Of a stretch of DNA of 64,000 bases, positions 33,886-42,467 are shown one piece after another. Origin of the DNA: JAJZXY01 sp046706185 (GTDB taxonomy: Archaea > Thermoplasmatota > Thermoplasmata > Sysuiplasmatales > Sysuiplasmataceae). The translations under genes and the position numbers were made by a program. The stretch spans positions 1-64,000 of the forward strand of contig JBJKPR010000044.1 of assembly GCA_046706185.1 (NCBI GenBank), read 5' to 3'. The notes beneath the pieces were generated by a model that was given only the letters and a program-made list of their open reading frames with translations, was not told where the DNA came from and searched no databases. Each line of letters begins with the position of its first letter. Position 1 is the first letter of the stretch.

Positions 33886-33902
33886 TTAACCAATATGGTT
33901 AA
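33886..33902 (+). promoter_or_regulatory. Palindromic operator over the MFS start codon
   Basis: TTAACCAATATGGTTAA has perfect 7-bp arms (TTAACCA/TGGTTAA) around ATA, the kind of site MarR dimers bind. It covers the expected transcription start 20-30 bases after a GTTATACC TATA-like element (33861-33868) and includes the transporter ATG (33895). The MarR gene two genes along is the natural candidate to bind it. Confidence 0.6.
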
Positions 33903-35688
33903 TTACAAGTGGGTCGCCCTTTCAAACACGACACTGGGCATCCTGATGGCGATGGTCAACAGCACCATAATACTCATTTCGCTGCCTGCCATATTCAAGG
34001 GCATAGGTATAGACCCGCTGACTTCATTCCAGTATCTTCTGTGGATACTCTTCGGCTACAATATCGTGACTGCGACGCTGCTTGTTACATTCGGAAGGCT
34101 ATCCGACATGTTCGGCCGGGTGAGGCTTTACAATCTTGGTTTCCTCATATTCACTATCGGTTCTGTCGCACTTTGGCTGACCCCGGGAACTGGAGATGCT
34201 GCTGCCGACTTCATCATACTTTTCAGAATAGTGCAGGGCATCGGCGCTGCGTTTCTGTTTTCCAACAGCGCCGCCATACTCACAGATGCCTTCCCTCATA
34301 ATGAACGGGGTAAGGCGCTTGGGGTTAACCAGATTGCTGCACTGGCAGGCTCTCTGGTTGGGCTTGTCCTGGGAGGGATACTTGCGTCAGTCGACTGGAG
34401 GTTCGTCTTTCTAGTCAGCGTCCCAGTTGGCATTTTCGGCACTGTATGGTCTTATTCAAGGCTGAAGGAGCTTGTGAGGCCCGCAGAGGACCAGAAGATA
34501 GACTTCTGGGGAAATTCCACATTCGCCGCCGGACTGACACTCTTGCTCGTCGGAACAACATACGGCCTGATGCCGTATGGAAGCAGTTCTATGGGCTGGG
34601 GAAGTCCGTGGGTGCTGGTTGCGATCGTGGCGGGTGCAGCCCTGCTCATCCTTTTCCCGTTTGTGGAGCTGAGGGCAGAACAGCCAATGTTCAACCTTCG
34701 CCTGTTCAGCCGAAGAATATTCTCAATGGCGAATTCAGCCGGTCTGCTTTCCTCGATCGCAAGGGGTGGGGTAATGATTATGATCATAATACTCCTGCAG
34801 GGAATATGGCTGCCGCTGCAGGGCTATTCCTATGCCTCGACACCGTTCTGGGCGGGTATTTACATGATGCCCATGATGATCGGCTTCATAATAATGGGCC
34901 CGCTGAGCGGCTGGTTATCAGACAGATATGGTTCGCGCGGCCTGGCATCGACAGGGATGATTCTACTCACAGCCTCCTTCCTGTTCATGCTTCTGCTGCC
35001 GTACAACTTCCAATACTGGCAGCTCGCGATACTTCTGCTGACGCAGGGAATGGGCATGGGTATGTTTGCCGCACCCAACACGGCATCAATAATGAACTCT
35101 GTTCCACCTGAGTCGAGAGGAGCAGCATCGGGCATGACTGCAACCATACAGAACAGCGGGCAGACGATCAGCATAGCGCTCTTCTTCATTATCATCATAG
35201 AGTCGCTATCATCCAGCCTGCCGGGAACACTTCATTCCGCCCTAATCGTTGCAGGAGCATCCCCGCAGCTAGCGGCGGCTATTGACACCCTTCCACCAAC
35301 TGGTGCGCTGTTTTCTGCATTCCTCGGGTACAATCCAGTTCTTGGAATGCTCGCCTCATACCCTTCACTGAGTTCTACCCTTTCACCGGGCACTTATGCT
35401 CTCCTGACAGGAAAGTACTGGTTTCCAACCGTAATAGCGGGTCCTTTCATGAATGCACTCGGTAAGGCGTTTATCATTAGCGCTGTGCTGTCAGGTGCTG
35501 CAGCCGTAATTTCTTTGCTCAGGGGAAAGGTCTACATATACGGACTTGAGGAAGGGGCATCTCAGTCTAGCACGAGCAGGGAAGACGCGAGGCGCTTGGG
35601 TGAAGAATGCGCTTTGCAGGCACCTGGTTTGGAAGGCGCTTCTGACGGAGGAACAGGGCCGGAGGACGGCATGCAAGGGGGAGACTGA
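33895..35688 (+). CDS. Drug-efflux MFS transporter, EmrB/QacA-type
   Basis: This 597-residue transporter has about 14 membrane helices, the DHA2 (EmrB/QacA) architecture. Motif A (GRLSDMFGRVR) is between helices 2 and 3, and a motif-C-like segment with the sequence GLVLGGILASVDWRFVF lies near helix 5. A second half contains SGWLSDRYGSRG and QGMGMGMFAAPNTASIMNSV. The final ~50 residues are hydrophilic. It exports amphipathic compounds with a proton gradient, at the cytoplasmic membrane. The start at 33895 lies within a palindromic operator. The MarR regulator begins two bases after the stop; the GyrI-like gene is upstream. This is a three-gene drug-response unit. Confidence 0.9.
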   Translation: MVNYKWVALSNTTLGILMAMVNSTIILISLPAIFKGIGIDPLTSFQYLLWILFGYNIVTATLLVTFGRLSDMFGRVRLYNLGFLIFTIGSVALWLTPGTGDAAADFIILFRIVQGIGAAFLFSNSAAILTDAFPHNERGKALGVNQIAALAGSLVGLVLGGILASVDWRFVFLVSVPVGIFGTVWSYSRLKELVRPAEDQKIDFWGNSTFAAGLTLLLVGTTYGLMPYGSSSMGWGSPWVLVAIVAGAALLILFPFVELRAEQPMFNLRLFSRRIFSMANSAGLLSSIARGGVMIMIIILLQGIWLPLQGYSYASTPFWAGIYMMPMMIGFIIMGPLSGWLSDRYGSRGLASTGMILLTASFLFMLLLPYNFQYWQLAILLLTQGMGMGMFAAPNTASIMNSVPPESRGAASGMTATIQNSGQTISIALFFIIIIESLSSSLPGTLHSALIVAGASPQLAAAIDTLPPTGALFSAFLGYNPVLGMLASYPSLSSTLSPGTYALLTGKYWFPTVIAGPFMNALGKAFIISAVLSGAAAVISLLRGKVYIYGLEEGASQSSTSREDARRLGEECALQAPGLEGASDGGTGPEDGMQGGD

Positions 35689-35689
35689 A

Positions 35690-36136
35690 ATGGATTCGAA
35701 GGCACTGGGCAAATGGAACAGGTTTACTGATGCGGTGAGCCTGATGATGAGAGAATTCGGCCAGAACCTGAAGGAATTCGACCTATCGCTGATGGAGTAC
35801 AGGACACTGGCCAGGCTGGACGAGTACGGACCGGCTCCCATGACCAGGCTTGCCGATGAACTGTTAATGACACGGGCAGGGACCACAATGCTTACCGACA
35901 GGCTCGAGGGGAGAAAGCTAGTGAAGCGTGTGAGAAGGGAAGATGACAGGCGGATGATTTTCATAACACTGACTCCTAAGGGAAGGAAGCTTGTGTCCGC
36001 TGCACGCAAGAGCAATAATTCGCTCATTGAAGTCAAGCTGCGAAATCTGAGCGGCGATGAACTCTCCAAATTGGTTGAGATGGTTGAAAAGCTTAGTGGG
36101 AAGGGCGGGATTGTCGAACCTGTTCTCTTGAAGTGA
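35690..36136 (+). CDS. MarR-family transcriptional regulator
   Basis: At 148 residues this has the standard MarR winged helix-turn-helix: an N-terminal dimerisation helix (WNRFTDAVSLMM), a DNA-binding region EYRTLARLDEYGPAPMTRLA with recognition helix TRAGTTMLTDRLEGRKLVKR, and the wing RREDDRRMIFITLTPKGR. A GGGGGAG ribosome-binding site lies seven bases before ATG 35690, immediately after the transporter stop. It probably represses the MFS gene through the palindrome at 33886, and is released by ligands of the GyrI-like protein or the transporter's substrates; that link is inferred. Confidence 0.92.
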   Translation: MDSKALGKWNRFTDAVSLMMREFGQNLKEFDLSLMEYRTLARLDEYGPAPMTRLADELLMTRAGTTMLTDRLEGRKLVKRVRREDDRRMIFITLTPKGRKLVSAARKSNNSLIEVKLRNLSGDELSKLVEMVEKLSGKGGIVEPVLLK

Positions 36137-36457
36137 TGGAGGCAGACCTCCGCTGGATGATATTGACTAGAGACCGGCTGCTCATTCACACGTGTGCCTC
36201 CCTGGAATGGCGGTTTGAACCAGATATGTTGCCGCAAGAGTCTGCGACCTGAGCGGCTTTGTCGGTGGCTGCGAAGGTGATTCCGGCAGCACTGTCACAA
36301 GTGAATGTGAGCCTATGAGCCGTTGCTACCTCACTTCAGAAACTAGGCCGCACAAATCCAATGCATGCATGTGAGCAACCGGCAGTTCGACATGGCGCAA
36401 TAGGTAGAAAGAGTTGCAAGAGTGAGGGGAACGGAATATACACACACAGTGCCGGAG
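36137..36457. other. Intergenic region
   Basis: No gene or RNA is visible. It separates the drug-response genes from the tRNA gene on the other strand. Confidence 0.45.
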
Positions 36458-36542
36458 TGCGGAGGGCCGGATTCGAACCGGCGAACCCCTGCGAGACGAG
36501 ACCCTCATTCTCGCGCCGTTGACCGTGCTTGGCTACCTCCGC
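36458..36542 (-). tRNA. tRNA-Leu (anticodon GAG), no encoded CCA
   Basis: Read on the reverse strand, the acceptor stem GCGGAGG pairs with CCTCCGC. The anticodon stem CGAGA/TCTCG encloses ATGAGGG, so the anticodon is GAG (Leu, CUC/CUU). A long variable arm follows, and the T arm contains GGTTCGAATCC. The discriminator is A, and the next bases are CTC, so CCA is not encoded, unlike the other leucine tRNA here. A reverse-strand TATA-like ACTTAATA lies about 30 bases upstream. Confidence 0.93.
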
Positions 36543-36603
36543 ACGCGATGAATGCGCAAGGCATCGCACATATTAAGTTTTGTGCGCACGTGCTCTTCGA
36601 TGA

Positions 36604-37551
36604 TTACTCTTTCTTGGTTATGGGTGCAAGGCTCTTGAGCATGTCCTTCACCATCTCTGGAAGCGTGTATCGCGGGTAAAACCCCCACTCCCTGGCTGCA
36701 ACGCTCGAGTCGAGCGAGCGGGGCCATGAATCGGCTATCGCCTGCCTTTCGTCCGGCGAATAAGTGACCCTGAAGGCGGGAATGAGTTTCCTGATCTCAT
36801 GTTCAAGACCTGACGGCGAAAGGCTGAAAGCCATCACGTTGAAGTTCGTCCTGTGTCTGAGCGCGGATGAAGGAGCCTCGATCAGCTTTATTATCGCTTC
36901 AAGTGCATCTGGCATATACATCATCGGCAGGCTGCTGTCCTCTCTCAGGAAACAGGTGTAGTCATTCCCCTCTGCCGCGGCTCGGAGCATTTCAATCGCG
37001 TAGTCCGTCGTTCCCCCGCCGGGGGGAGTCCTGTGGCTCACTATACCCGGAAGACGCAATCCCCTCACATCAAGCCCGTACCGAAGGAAGTAGTAATCTC
37101 CCAGCTGCTCGCACAGAAGCTTTGTAATTCCATACATTGTGGTAGGACGTGTAATGGTGTCTATTGGCACATCCTCTTTCGGAGTATCTGGGCCGAATAT
37201 TCCTATGGTGCTCGGAAAAAACACCCTCGTCCCGATGCTGTTTACGGCCGCCTTCAGCAGGTTCCTCATGCCGTTTACGTTCACATCAAAGGCGAGGTCA
37301 GGCATCTTCTCCCCTTTTGCTGAAAGGATTGCCGCAAGATGAACAACAGTGCCGATTCCCTCAGCCTTGACGATTCTGCTGACTTCCTGACCGTCAGTCA
37401 CATCCAGTGCTGCAGTAGTGCAGTCAGATCTGCCAGGCTTGACTATGTCAGTTGCAACAATGCTCTTTCCACCATAGCGCCTTATGAGCGCTTCTGTGAG
37501 TTCGGTGCCAATCTGACCGCACGAACCTGTGATCAAAAATCTGCCCGGCAT
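36604..37551 (-). CDS. tdh: L-threonine 3-dehydrogenase, SDR-type
   Basis: This 315-residue NAD-dependent SDR opens with RFLITGSCGQIGTELTEALI and has the VVHLAAILS block. It then has PSTIGIFGPDTP and the catalytic PTTMYGITKLLCEQL (Tyr and Lys of YxxxK), then LDVRGLRLPGIVS. That pattern is characteristic of the short-chain threonine dehydrogenases rather than sugar epimerases (the PxTIGxFG and MYGxTK blocks). It oxidises threonine to 2-amino-3-ketobutyrate with NAD. It is divergent from the 2-amino-3-ketobutyrate CoA ligase, its pathway partner, with 87 bases between starts. Confidence 0.92.
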   Translation of the reverse strand: MPGRFLITGSCGQIGTELTEALIRRYGGKSIVATDIVKPGRSDCTTAALDVTDGQEVSRIVKAEGIGTVVHLAAILSAKGEKMPDLAFDVNVNGMRNLLKAAVNSIGTRVFFPSTIGIFGPDTPKEDVPIDTITRPTTMYGITKLLCEQLGDYYFLRYGLDVRGLRLPGIVSHRTPPGGGTTDYAIEMLRAAAEGNDYTCFLREDSSLPMMYMPDALEAIIKLIEAPSSALRHRTNFNVMAFSLSPSGLEHEIRKLIPAFRVTYSPDERQAIADSWPRSLDSSVAAREWGFYPRYTLPEMVKDMLKSLAPITKKE

Positions 37552-37600
37552 CTATTGCACCCTGGACTGGCCACGGTATATGGTAAAAGTGATACTGAGA

Positions 37601-37608
37601 AGTTATTT
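37601..37608 (+). promoter_or_regulatory. TATA box of the kbl gene
   Basis: TTATTTAA lies 31-38 bases before ATG 37639, which suits a near-leaderless mRNA. The reverse-strand tdh promoter would lie in the same short interval. Confidence 0.6.
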
Positions 37609-37638
37609 AAGCATGCTACCGAGTCATGTCTGATTTGG

Positions 37639-38817
37639 ATGACAAAACTGAACTGGATGGGGGAGGAAATCCAGGCACTGAAAGACGCTGGCAGGTACAT
37701 ACCGATAAGGGCACTGGAGAGTTCGCAGGGTGCCTGGGTCACCATAGCCGGAAAGAAGGTGCTCAACCTCTGCAGTAACAATTACCTCGGCTACGCCAAC
37801 CACCCGGAAGTGAAGAAGGCAGCAGTCGACGCGATAGCGCGGTACGGTGTTGGTGCGGGAGCAGTGAGGAGTATTGCAGGTACTAATGAGATGCACATAA
37901 AGCTGGAGGAGAAGGTAGCAGGCTTCAAGCACATGGAGTCGTGCCTCACATTTCAGGGAGGTCTTCTTGCCAATTCCGGGACCTTGCCAGTGCTTGTAGG
38001 AAAGGAGGATATCGTCTTCAGCGAAGAGCTGAACCATGCGAGCATAATAGATGGTGTGCGGCTAAGCTCGGCCAAGAGAGCAGTCTTCAGGCATCTTGAC
38101 ACTTCTGACCTGAGGGCGCAGCTGAAACAGCATCGGAGCGAAGGCAGGAGGGCCCTCATAGTCACAGACGGTGTGTTCAGCATGGACGGCGACATCGCCC
38201 CCCTTCCAGAGATAGCAGAGCTTGGGGCCGAATTTGATGCAATGGTCTATGTCGACGATGCGCACGGCGAGGGTGTGCTCGGGGACCATGGAAGGGGCAT
38301 AGTTGATCATTTCCATCTTGCAGGGAAGGTCGACGTTGAAATGGGCACCTTTTCCAAGGCAATCGGAAGCATGGGGGGCTTCGTTGCCGGAGGAGAGCAT
38401 CTCGCAGATCTCCTGAAGCAAAAGGCAAGGCCGTTCCTGTTCAGCAGCGCACTCAACCCGTGTGATGCGGCTGCGGTGCTCAAGTCGATAGAACTCATGG
38501 AGAAGGACGACGCGCCAATAAGAAAACTCTGGGAGAATTCAACGCTGCTCAAGGAAGAGCTGAAAGCGGCAGGGTTCGATACAGGAAGAAGCAAGACGCC
38601 AATAACGCCTGTCATGACAAAGGATGAGAAAAAGACGGTTGAATTCAGCAAGATTCTCTATGAGGATGAAAGTATACTTGCATCCCCTATCGTCTACCCG
38701 ACTGTTCCAAAAGGGACAGCCAGGATAAGGCTGATGCCATCGGCCGTTCATTCCAGGGAGGACATAGGTTATGCTGTCGATGCATTCAAAAGAGCAGGCT
38801 CGAGGCTCGGCATTTGA
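37639..38817 (+). CDS. kbl: Glycine C-acetyltransferase (2-amino-3-ketobutyrate CoA ligase)
   Basis: This 392-residue alpha-oxoamine synthase has the standard blocks: LNLCSNNYLGYANHPEV, YGVGAGAVRSIAGTNEMHIK, SEELNHASIIDGVRLSSAKR, TDGVFSMDGDIAPL, VDDAHGEGVLGDHGRG, the PLP lysine in MGTFSKAIGSMGGF and RPFLFSSALNP. It cleaves 2-amino-3-ketobutyrate with CoA to glycine and acetyl-CoA. With the divergent threonine dehydrogenase this makes a complete two-step threonine degradation route. ATG 37639 (MTKLNWMGEE) fits the family start; the longer upstream frame overlaps the tdh gene and is non-coding. Confidence 0.94.
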   Translation: MTKLNWMGEEIQALKDAGRYIPIRALESSQGAWVTIAGKKVLNLCSNNYLGYANHPEVKKAAVDAIARYGVGAGAVRSIAGTNEMHIKLEEKVAGFKHMESCLTFQGGLLANSGTLPVLVGKEDIVFSEELNHASIIDGVRLSSAKRAVFRHLDTSDLRAQLKQHRSEGRRALIVTDGVFSMDGDIAPLPEIAELGAEFDAMVYVDDAHGEGVLGDHGRGIVDHFHLAGKVDVEMGTFSKAIGSMGGFVAGGEHLADLLKQKARPFLFSSALNPCDAAAVLKSIELMEKDDAPIRKLWENSTLLKEELKAAGFDTGRSKTPITPVMTKDEKKTVEFSKILYEDESILASPIVYPTVPKGTARIRLMPSAVHSREDIGYAVDAFKRAGSRLGI

Positions 38818-39360
38818 GTAAACTGCCAACCATGCAGAATATCCGCATGTGGTATGGCGCCGTATACGGACAGAACCGTCCATTGACACTGGTTGAACAT
38901 GTATCAAGGCCGGAGTTTCCGGCTTGCTCCTGCCGGCGCCAATTCGAGGATCAAGCCGATGGGCGGTTGACAGCCCAGCAGCACCAGATCAGCATGGAGG
39001 TTATATGGTCGCGTCAATTCAGCACAATTACACCTTCATGATCTGGATCGCCCTGCACCTGCATCTGAAGTAGGAGCCGCAAAGCTTCCCGCATCAATTG
39101 GAGCATTCGGCGGCAGCGCACTTCCGACAGCTATCCGTGCAAATGAGACGAATCGGACGCCTGCAGGCAGGATGCCATCACTTCAAACGATACCGGCAGC
39201 ACCCTTTTGCGTTTCTGGCCCTGCACCCGTATGTTCCGCTGAGCAACTCGGAACGGCATTCACCATTTCGCTCTTGACTGGCGGTCTGTGACGACCATGC
39301 AGGGACGGCGGCACTGGAGCCCAAGAGGGTCGCTGACCTGCAAGACGCCTTCGTTGAGGT
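38818..39360. other. Intergenic region
   Basis: No gene or RNA is recognised between kbl and the RNase P RNA promoter. Several short open frames lack any conserved pattern. Confidence 0.45.
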
Positions 39361-39362
39361 AA

Positions 39363-39372
39363 GTTTATTACC
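39363..39372 (+). promoter_or_regulatory. rnpB: TATA element of RNase P RNA
   Basis: GTTTATTACC lies about 23-32 bases before the proposed 5' end of RNase P RNA. Confidence 0.5.
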
Positions 39373-39394
39373 GCTTGACTGAATAGCTCATTTG

Positions 39395-39689
39395 CCAGGA
39401 GAAGGAGGGCAGCCGACGGTAGCCGCTTGCGCGGCAGCTGAGGAAAGTCCCCTCTCCAGAGAAAGGTGGTCCGTTTAAACGCGGAGGGGCGAGAGCCCCG
39501 GCAAGGGCGCAGAAACGACACAGCCGGAGTCAAGGATGATTCGCTGACGATGACGTTCCTCCGGATTTGGTGAAACGGCGACACCCCACCGGAGCAAGTC
39601 CAAACAGCCGGTATTTCTCAAATCTGGCAGGTAGGACGCATTAGTCGAATGCTGCCTGAAACAGAAAGGGGCTTACTACCTTCACCTGG
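39395..39689 (+). ncRNA. rnpB: RNase P RNA (archaeal type A)
   Basis: The universally conserved CR-I GAGGAAAGTCC lies near 39441 and the CR-V ACAGAAAGGGGCTTAC near 39661, with the internal AGAAACGACACAG-type segment between. CCAGG-A-GAAGG at the 5' end pairs with CCTTC-A-CCTGG at the 3' end (39679-39689), forming P1 and setting the boundaries. The length of about 295 bases fits an archaeal RNase P RNA. It catalyses tRNA 5' maturation together with its Rpp proteins. Confidence 0.9.
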
Positions 39690-39891
39690 CTTCCCTTTGC
39701 CGAGCCAATAGGTTCGTACCTCCATTGCGGCCTGCCCACAATCTGAATGCCAAGGCAGCGCATGGCTGGACAGAAGCTGATGGGGATGGGCCGGGAATCA
39801 CGCGGGACGTGCTCCTTTTATGGCAACAATATTTATTAAAGAGTCATTAATCATCAGGCAGGTATATTATTTCAACATCGGGGGTGTGTAA

Positions 39892-40023
39892 ATGGATAAA
39901 TGCTCTGTCTGCAAGAAGAATTTCGATTCGCCGATACGACTGTATGCCCATCTGATTGAAAAGCACGGCATGTCTGAGGCCGAGGCCCGCCTTGCCGCCT
40001 GGCCCAAGGGCGCAGTCCTCTGA
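39892..40023 (+). CDS. 43-residue C2H2 zinc-finger protein
   Basis: The frame from ATG 39892 encodes MDKCSVCKKNFDSPIRLY and then AHLIEKHGMSEAEARLA. It is a single C-x2-C-x12-H-x4-H finger (Cys 4 and 7, His 20 and 25) with a short acidic helix. Single C2H2 fingers of this size occur in archaea and may bind DNA or protein. A TATA-like GGTATATTATTTC lies about 20-32 bases upstream. It ends two bases before the threonine ammonia-lyase gene on the other strand. Function is unknown. Confidence 0.65.
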   Translation: MDKCSVCKKNFDSPIRLYAHLIEKHGMSEAEARLAAWPKGAVL

Positions 40024-40024
40024 A

Positions 40025-41254
40025 TCAGCCTGTCACTACCCTGAGGTTCAGGCCCATTCCACGGAACGACTCGATCAACTTGTCAAGGTGCTGGCTGTCC
40101 TCGACTTCGATCAGAACGCTTGGATGGAAGCGGTTGAGCGACCCCTCTGAAAGAAGCGGGTTGTCCTGAAGACTAAGCACTGTCGCTCCCCCCTCTGCTA
40201 TGAGCGTCAGCGCATCCTTCATGGCCCCCGGTCTGTCCGGCAGGTCAAGCTGAACCATCGCTATTCTACGCTGCATGATCAGGCCCCTCATGATCATCTT
40301 TCTGACAAGGTTCAGGTCAACATTGCCGCCTGATATGACTAGCCCTACGCGCTTATCCTTAATGTTCAGCTTTCCAGACAGAAGGAGTGCAAGCGGAGCC
40401 GCACCGGCGCCCTCGACGAGCTGCTTTGAGCGCTCCAGGAGGAGAAACATCGCCTCTGTGATCTCATCCTCTGTTACGGTGTATACGTCCTCGACCATGG
40501 ATTTGACTATCTTGAATGCTATTTCACCTGGTTGCTTTATCGCAATGCCGTCTGCTATCGTCTCCCCAGCTGCCGCCCTGACAATGTGCCCCTTCCTCAC
40601 AGATTCGGCAAAGGAGGGCATTGCGGCTGCCTGCACGCCTATTATCCTTGTTCTAGGGCACAGCTTCTTCATTGCGACGGTGATGCCTGAAATGAGGCCT
40701 CCTCCCCCGACTGGGCAGATGAGGTAATCCAAATCCTGGTCTTCGCATATCTCAATCCCGATTGTCCCCTGACCTGCTATGACAAGCGGATCGTTGTAGC
40801 CATGGATGAATGTCATGCTTCTCTCTTTCTGCACCTCAAGCGCCCTTGCCAGCGCGTCGTCGAATAGCTGGCCGTGAAGCACGACTTCAGCTCCGTAATT
40901 TTTCGTTGCTGCCACCTTTGCAAGAGAAGCGTATTGCGGCATAACAACAACGCTTTTTATCCTGTTCAGAGTGGCCGATAGGGCGACGCCCTGCGCATGG
41001 TTGCCCGCCGACGCTGTAATAACACCGTGTGACTTCTGCTCGGCTGTGAGGTTGCTAATCCTGTTGCAGGAACCTCTCATCTTGAATGATCCTGTTCTCT
41101 GCAGGTTTTCGAGCTTGAGGAAAACGTTCCCTACGAACATTCTCGAGAATGAAGAGGAATGTTCGAACGGCGTCCTTGCCACCACCCCTTTGATTGTCCT
41201 GGCAGCTTCCTCTACATCTGAGTAAGTGACTGGAAAGGTTTCTTCGGCTTTCAT
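40025..41254 (-). CDS. ilvA: Threonine ammonia-lyase with ACT domain
   Basis: A 409-residue PLP enzyme: PLP lysine in LQRTGSFKMRGSCNRISNL, the SAGNHAQGVALSA motif, QGTIGIEICED and the phosphate-binding CPVGGGGLISG. A C-terminal ACT-like domain occupies about residues 330-409 (RIAMVQLDLPDRPGAMKDAL). It deaminates threonine (and probably serine) to 2-oxobutyrate. With the ACT domain it is likely the regulated, biosynthetic-or-catabolic 'TdcB/IlvA hybrid' common in archaea. It stands near the tdh/kbl pair, so two competing threonine fates are encoded within 5 kb. Start at ATG 41254; downstream lies the zinc-finger gene, tail to tail. Confidence 0.93.
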   Translation of the reverse strand: MKAEETFPVTYSDVEEAARTIKGVVARTPFEHSSSFSRMFVGNVFLKLENLQRTGSFKMRGSCNRISNLTAEQKSHGVITASAGNHAQGVALSATLNRIKSVVVMPQYASLAKVAATKNYGAEVVLHGQLFDDALARALEVQKERSMTFIHGYNDPLVIAGQGTIGIEICEDQDLDYLICPVGGGGLISGITVAMKKLCPRTRIIGVQAAAMPSFAESVRKGHIVRAAAGETIADGIAIKQPGEIAFKIVKSMVEDVYTVTEDEITEAMFLLLERSKQLVEGAGAAPLALLLSGKLNIKDKRVGLVISGGNVDLNLVRKMIMRGLIMQRRIAMVQLDLPDRPGAMKDALTLIAEGGATVLSLQDNPLLSEGSLNRFHPSVLIEVEDSQHLDKLIESFRGMGLNLRVVTG

Positions 41255-41391
41255 TCGGCTGAGTAAGGGGGTGTCGCTGTATTAATATTGCTGGAAAACG
41301 AACTGTCGTGCCGAAGATTTCAGCACACGTGCAGGCAATCAGGCAGGATGACAGGCTGTTTTCCGTTCATGGATGGCGGCTCACGCAGTCA

Positions 41392-41405
41392 AAACAATTA
41401 TTAAT
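41392..41405 (+). promoter_or_regulatory. TATA box of the methionine synthase operon
   Basis: AAACAATTATTAAT lies about 88-100 bases before the GTG start, so the mRNA would have a leader of roughly 60 bases including the hairpin at 41428. Confidence 0.5.
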
Positions 41406-41427
41406 GACCTGAATAGTGCGTGGCGAT

Positions 41428-41443
41428 GGTCATTTGGATGACC
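41428..41443 (+). promoter_or_regulatory. Leader hairpin upstream of metE genes
   Basis: GGTCAT-TTGG-ATGACC forms a 6-bp stem with a four-base loop at the expected start of the mRNA. It may stabilise the 5' end or be a small regulatory element. There is no recognised SAM riboswitch consensus. Confidence 0.35.
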
Positions 41444-41492
41444 GCTACCAGGGCGCTGGCCAGAGACTGAGGCTGCCCGCGCTTAGGAAGGT

Positions 41493-42467
41493 GTGGCCAC
41501 GAAGCTTGAAACTTATCTAGTTGGGCTCCAGCCGAGAACAGAGGAGCTGATCGCAGGGACCAGGGACTGGGACAGAAAGAGAATAGGAGACGAAGAGCTT
41601 GATGAGCTCAGAAACGCAGCTGCGGCAAGAGACTTCTCGCTTCAGGCGAAGCTCAACTTCGGCTACATATCCGACCCGATGTTCTACTGGCAGGACCTGA
41701 TCAGGCCGTTCGTCGATTCGCTCGAGGGGCTGGACAGCGGACCGCAGCTTACGAGATGGTTTGACAACAACACTTTTTACAGGAAGCCGAGGATCAACGC
41801 ATACCCAAACATACTGTACAGGAAACTTCTCAGGTATTACTTCGAACGCCTCTGGGACTTCGGGCCACGGGCGAAGGTAATCATCCCTGCCCCGTACGGG
41901 CTTTACAACGCGTCAGACAACAGGTATTTCCCGGACAGGCGATCAGGCGTTCTGTCCTTTGCCCAGGAGATGGAGCGCGTTGCACTGCTGCTTGAGGAGA
42001 AGGGAGTCGGGCAGATAGAGTTCGTGGAACCGTTCCTTTTCTTCAGAAGGCCCGAGCAGGCGGACATCGAGCTTGCCATCGACGCCTTCAACCTCACGAC
42101 ACAGCGGCTGAAGTGCGAGGTGATGCTTCATTTTCCCTTCGGGAACCTTGCCGGGCATTTCAGGGAAATACTCGACTTCAATGCATCAGTGATAGGCATA
42201 GACTTCTTTTCAACATCACTTTCAGACGTGACCGATTTCGACACCAAGAAGGGGATTGCAATAGGCTGTGTTGACGGGAGGAACAGCCTTGTGGAGGACA
42301 GCGAGTGGATATCCTCGTTCATCAGGTCTGTGCTGGACAAGCTGGGAGACGTGAGTCATCTCGCGATCGTCCCCAACTGCGACCTTGAATTCCTTCCCAG
42401 GTCGATCGCGGAAGAGAAGATGAAGATAATGGCAGAGGCCAAGCAGAAGGTTGAGAACAATGGTTGA
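41493..42467 (+). CDS. Split methionine synthase, N-terminal-type subunit
   Basis: This 324-residue protein is related to the N-terminal barrel of cobalamin-independent methionine synthase (MetE), as found in Thermoplasmata and other archaea: NFGYISDPMFYWQDLIRPFV, YRKPRINAYPNILYRKLLR, KVIIPAPYGLY, IEFVEPFLFFRRPEQADI. It lacks the catalytic zinc cluster, which is on the next protein. It begins with GTG (ATKLETYLVG) and overlaps its partner by eight bases, so the two are probably co-translated and form a two-chain enzyme. It may position the methyl donor (folate or corrinoid); the archaeal core-MetE group often lacks the folate-binding half, so its role here is not settled. Confidence 0.8.
   Translation: MATKLETYLVGLQPRTEELIAGTRDWDRKRIGDEELDELRNAAAARDFSLQAKLNFGYISDPMFYWQDLIRPFVDSLEGLDSGPQLTRWFDNNTFYRKPRINAYPNILYRKLLRYYFERLWDFGPRAKVIIPAPYGLYNASDNRYFPDRRSGVLSFAQEMERVALLLEEKGVGQIEFVEPFLFFRRPEQADIELAIDAFNLTTQRLKCEVMLHFPFGNLAGHFREILDFNASVIGIDFFSTSLSDVTDFDTKKGIAIGCVDGRNSLVEDSEWISSFIRSVLDKLGDVSHLAIVPNCDLEFLPRSIAEEKMKIMAEAKQKVENNG

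Noticed and set aside
39183..39584. A 133-codon reverse-strand frame
   Set aside because: It lies opposite RNase P RNA and has no protein-like pattern; it reflects GC-rich structured RNA.
41255..41492. SAM or B12 riboswitch before the methionine synthase genes
   Set aside because: None of the conserved core motifs of those riboswitches is present; only a short hairpin is visible.
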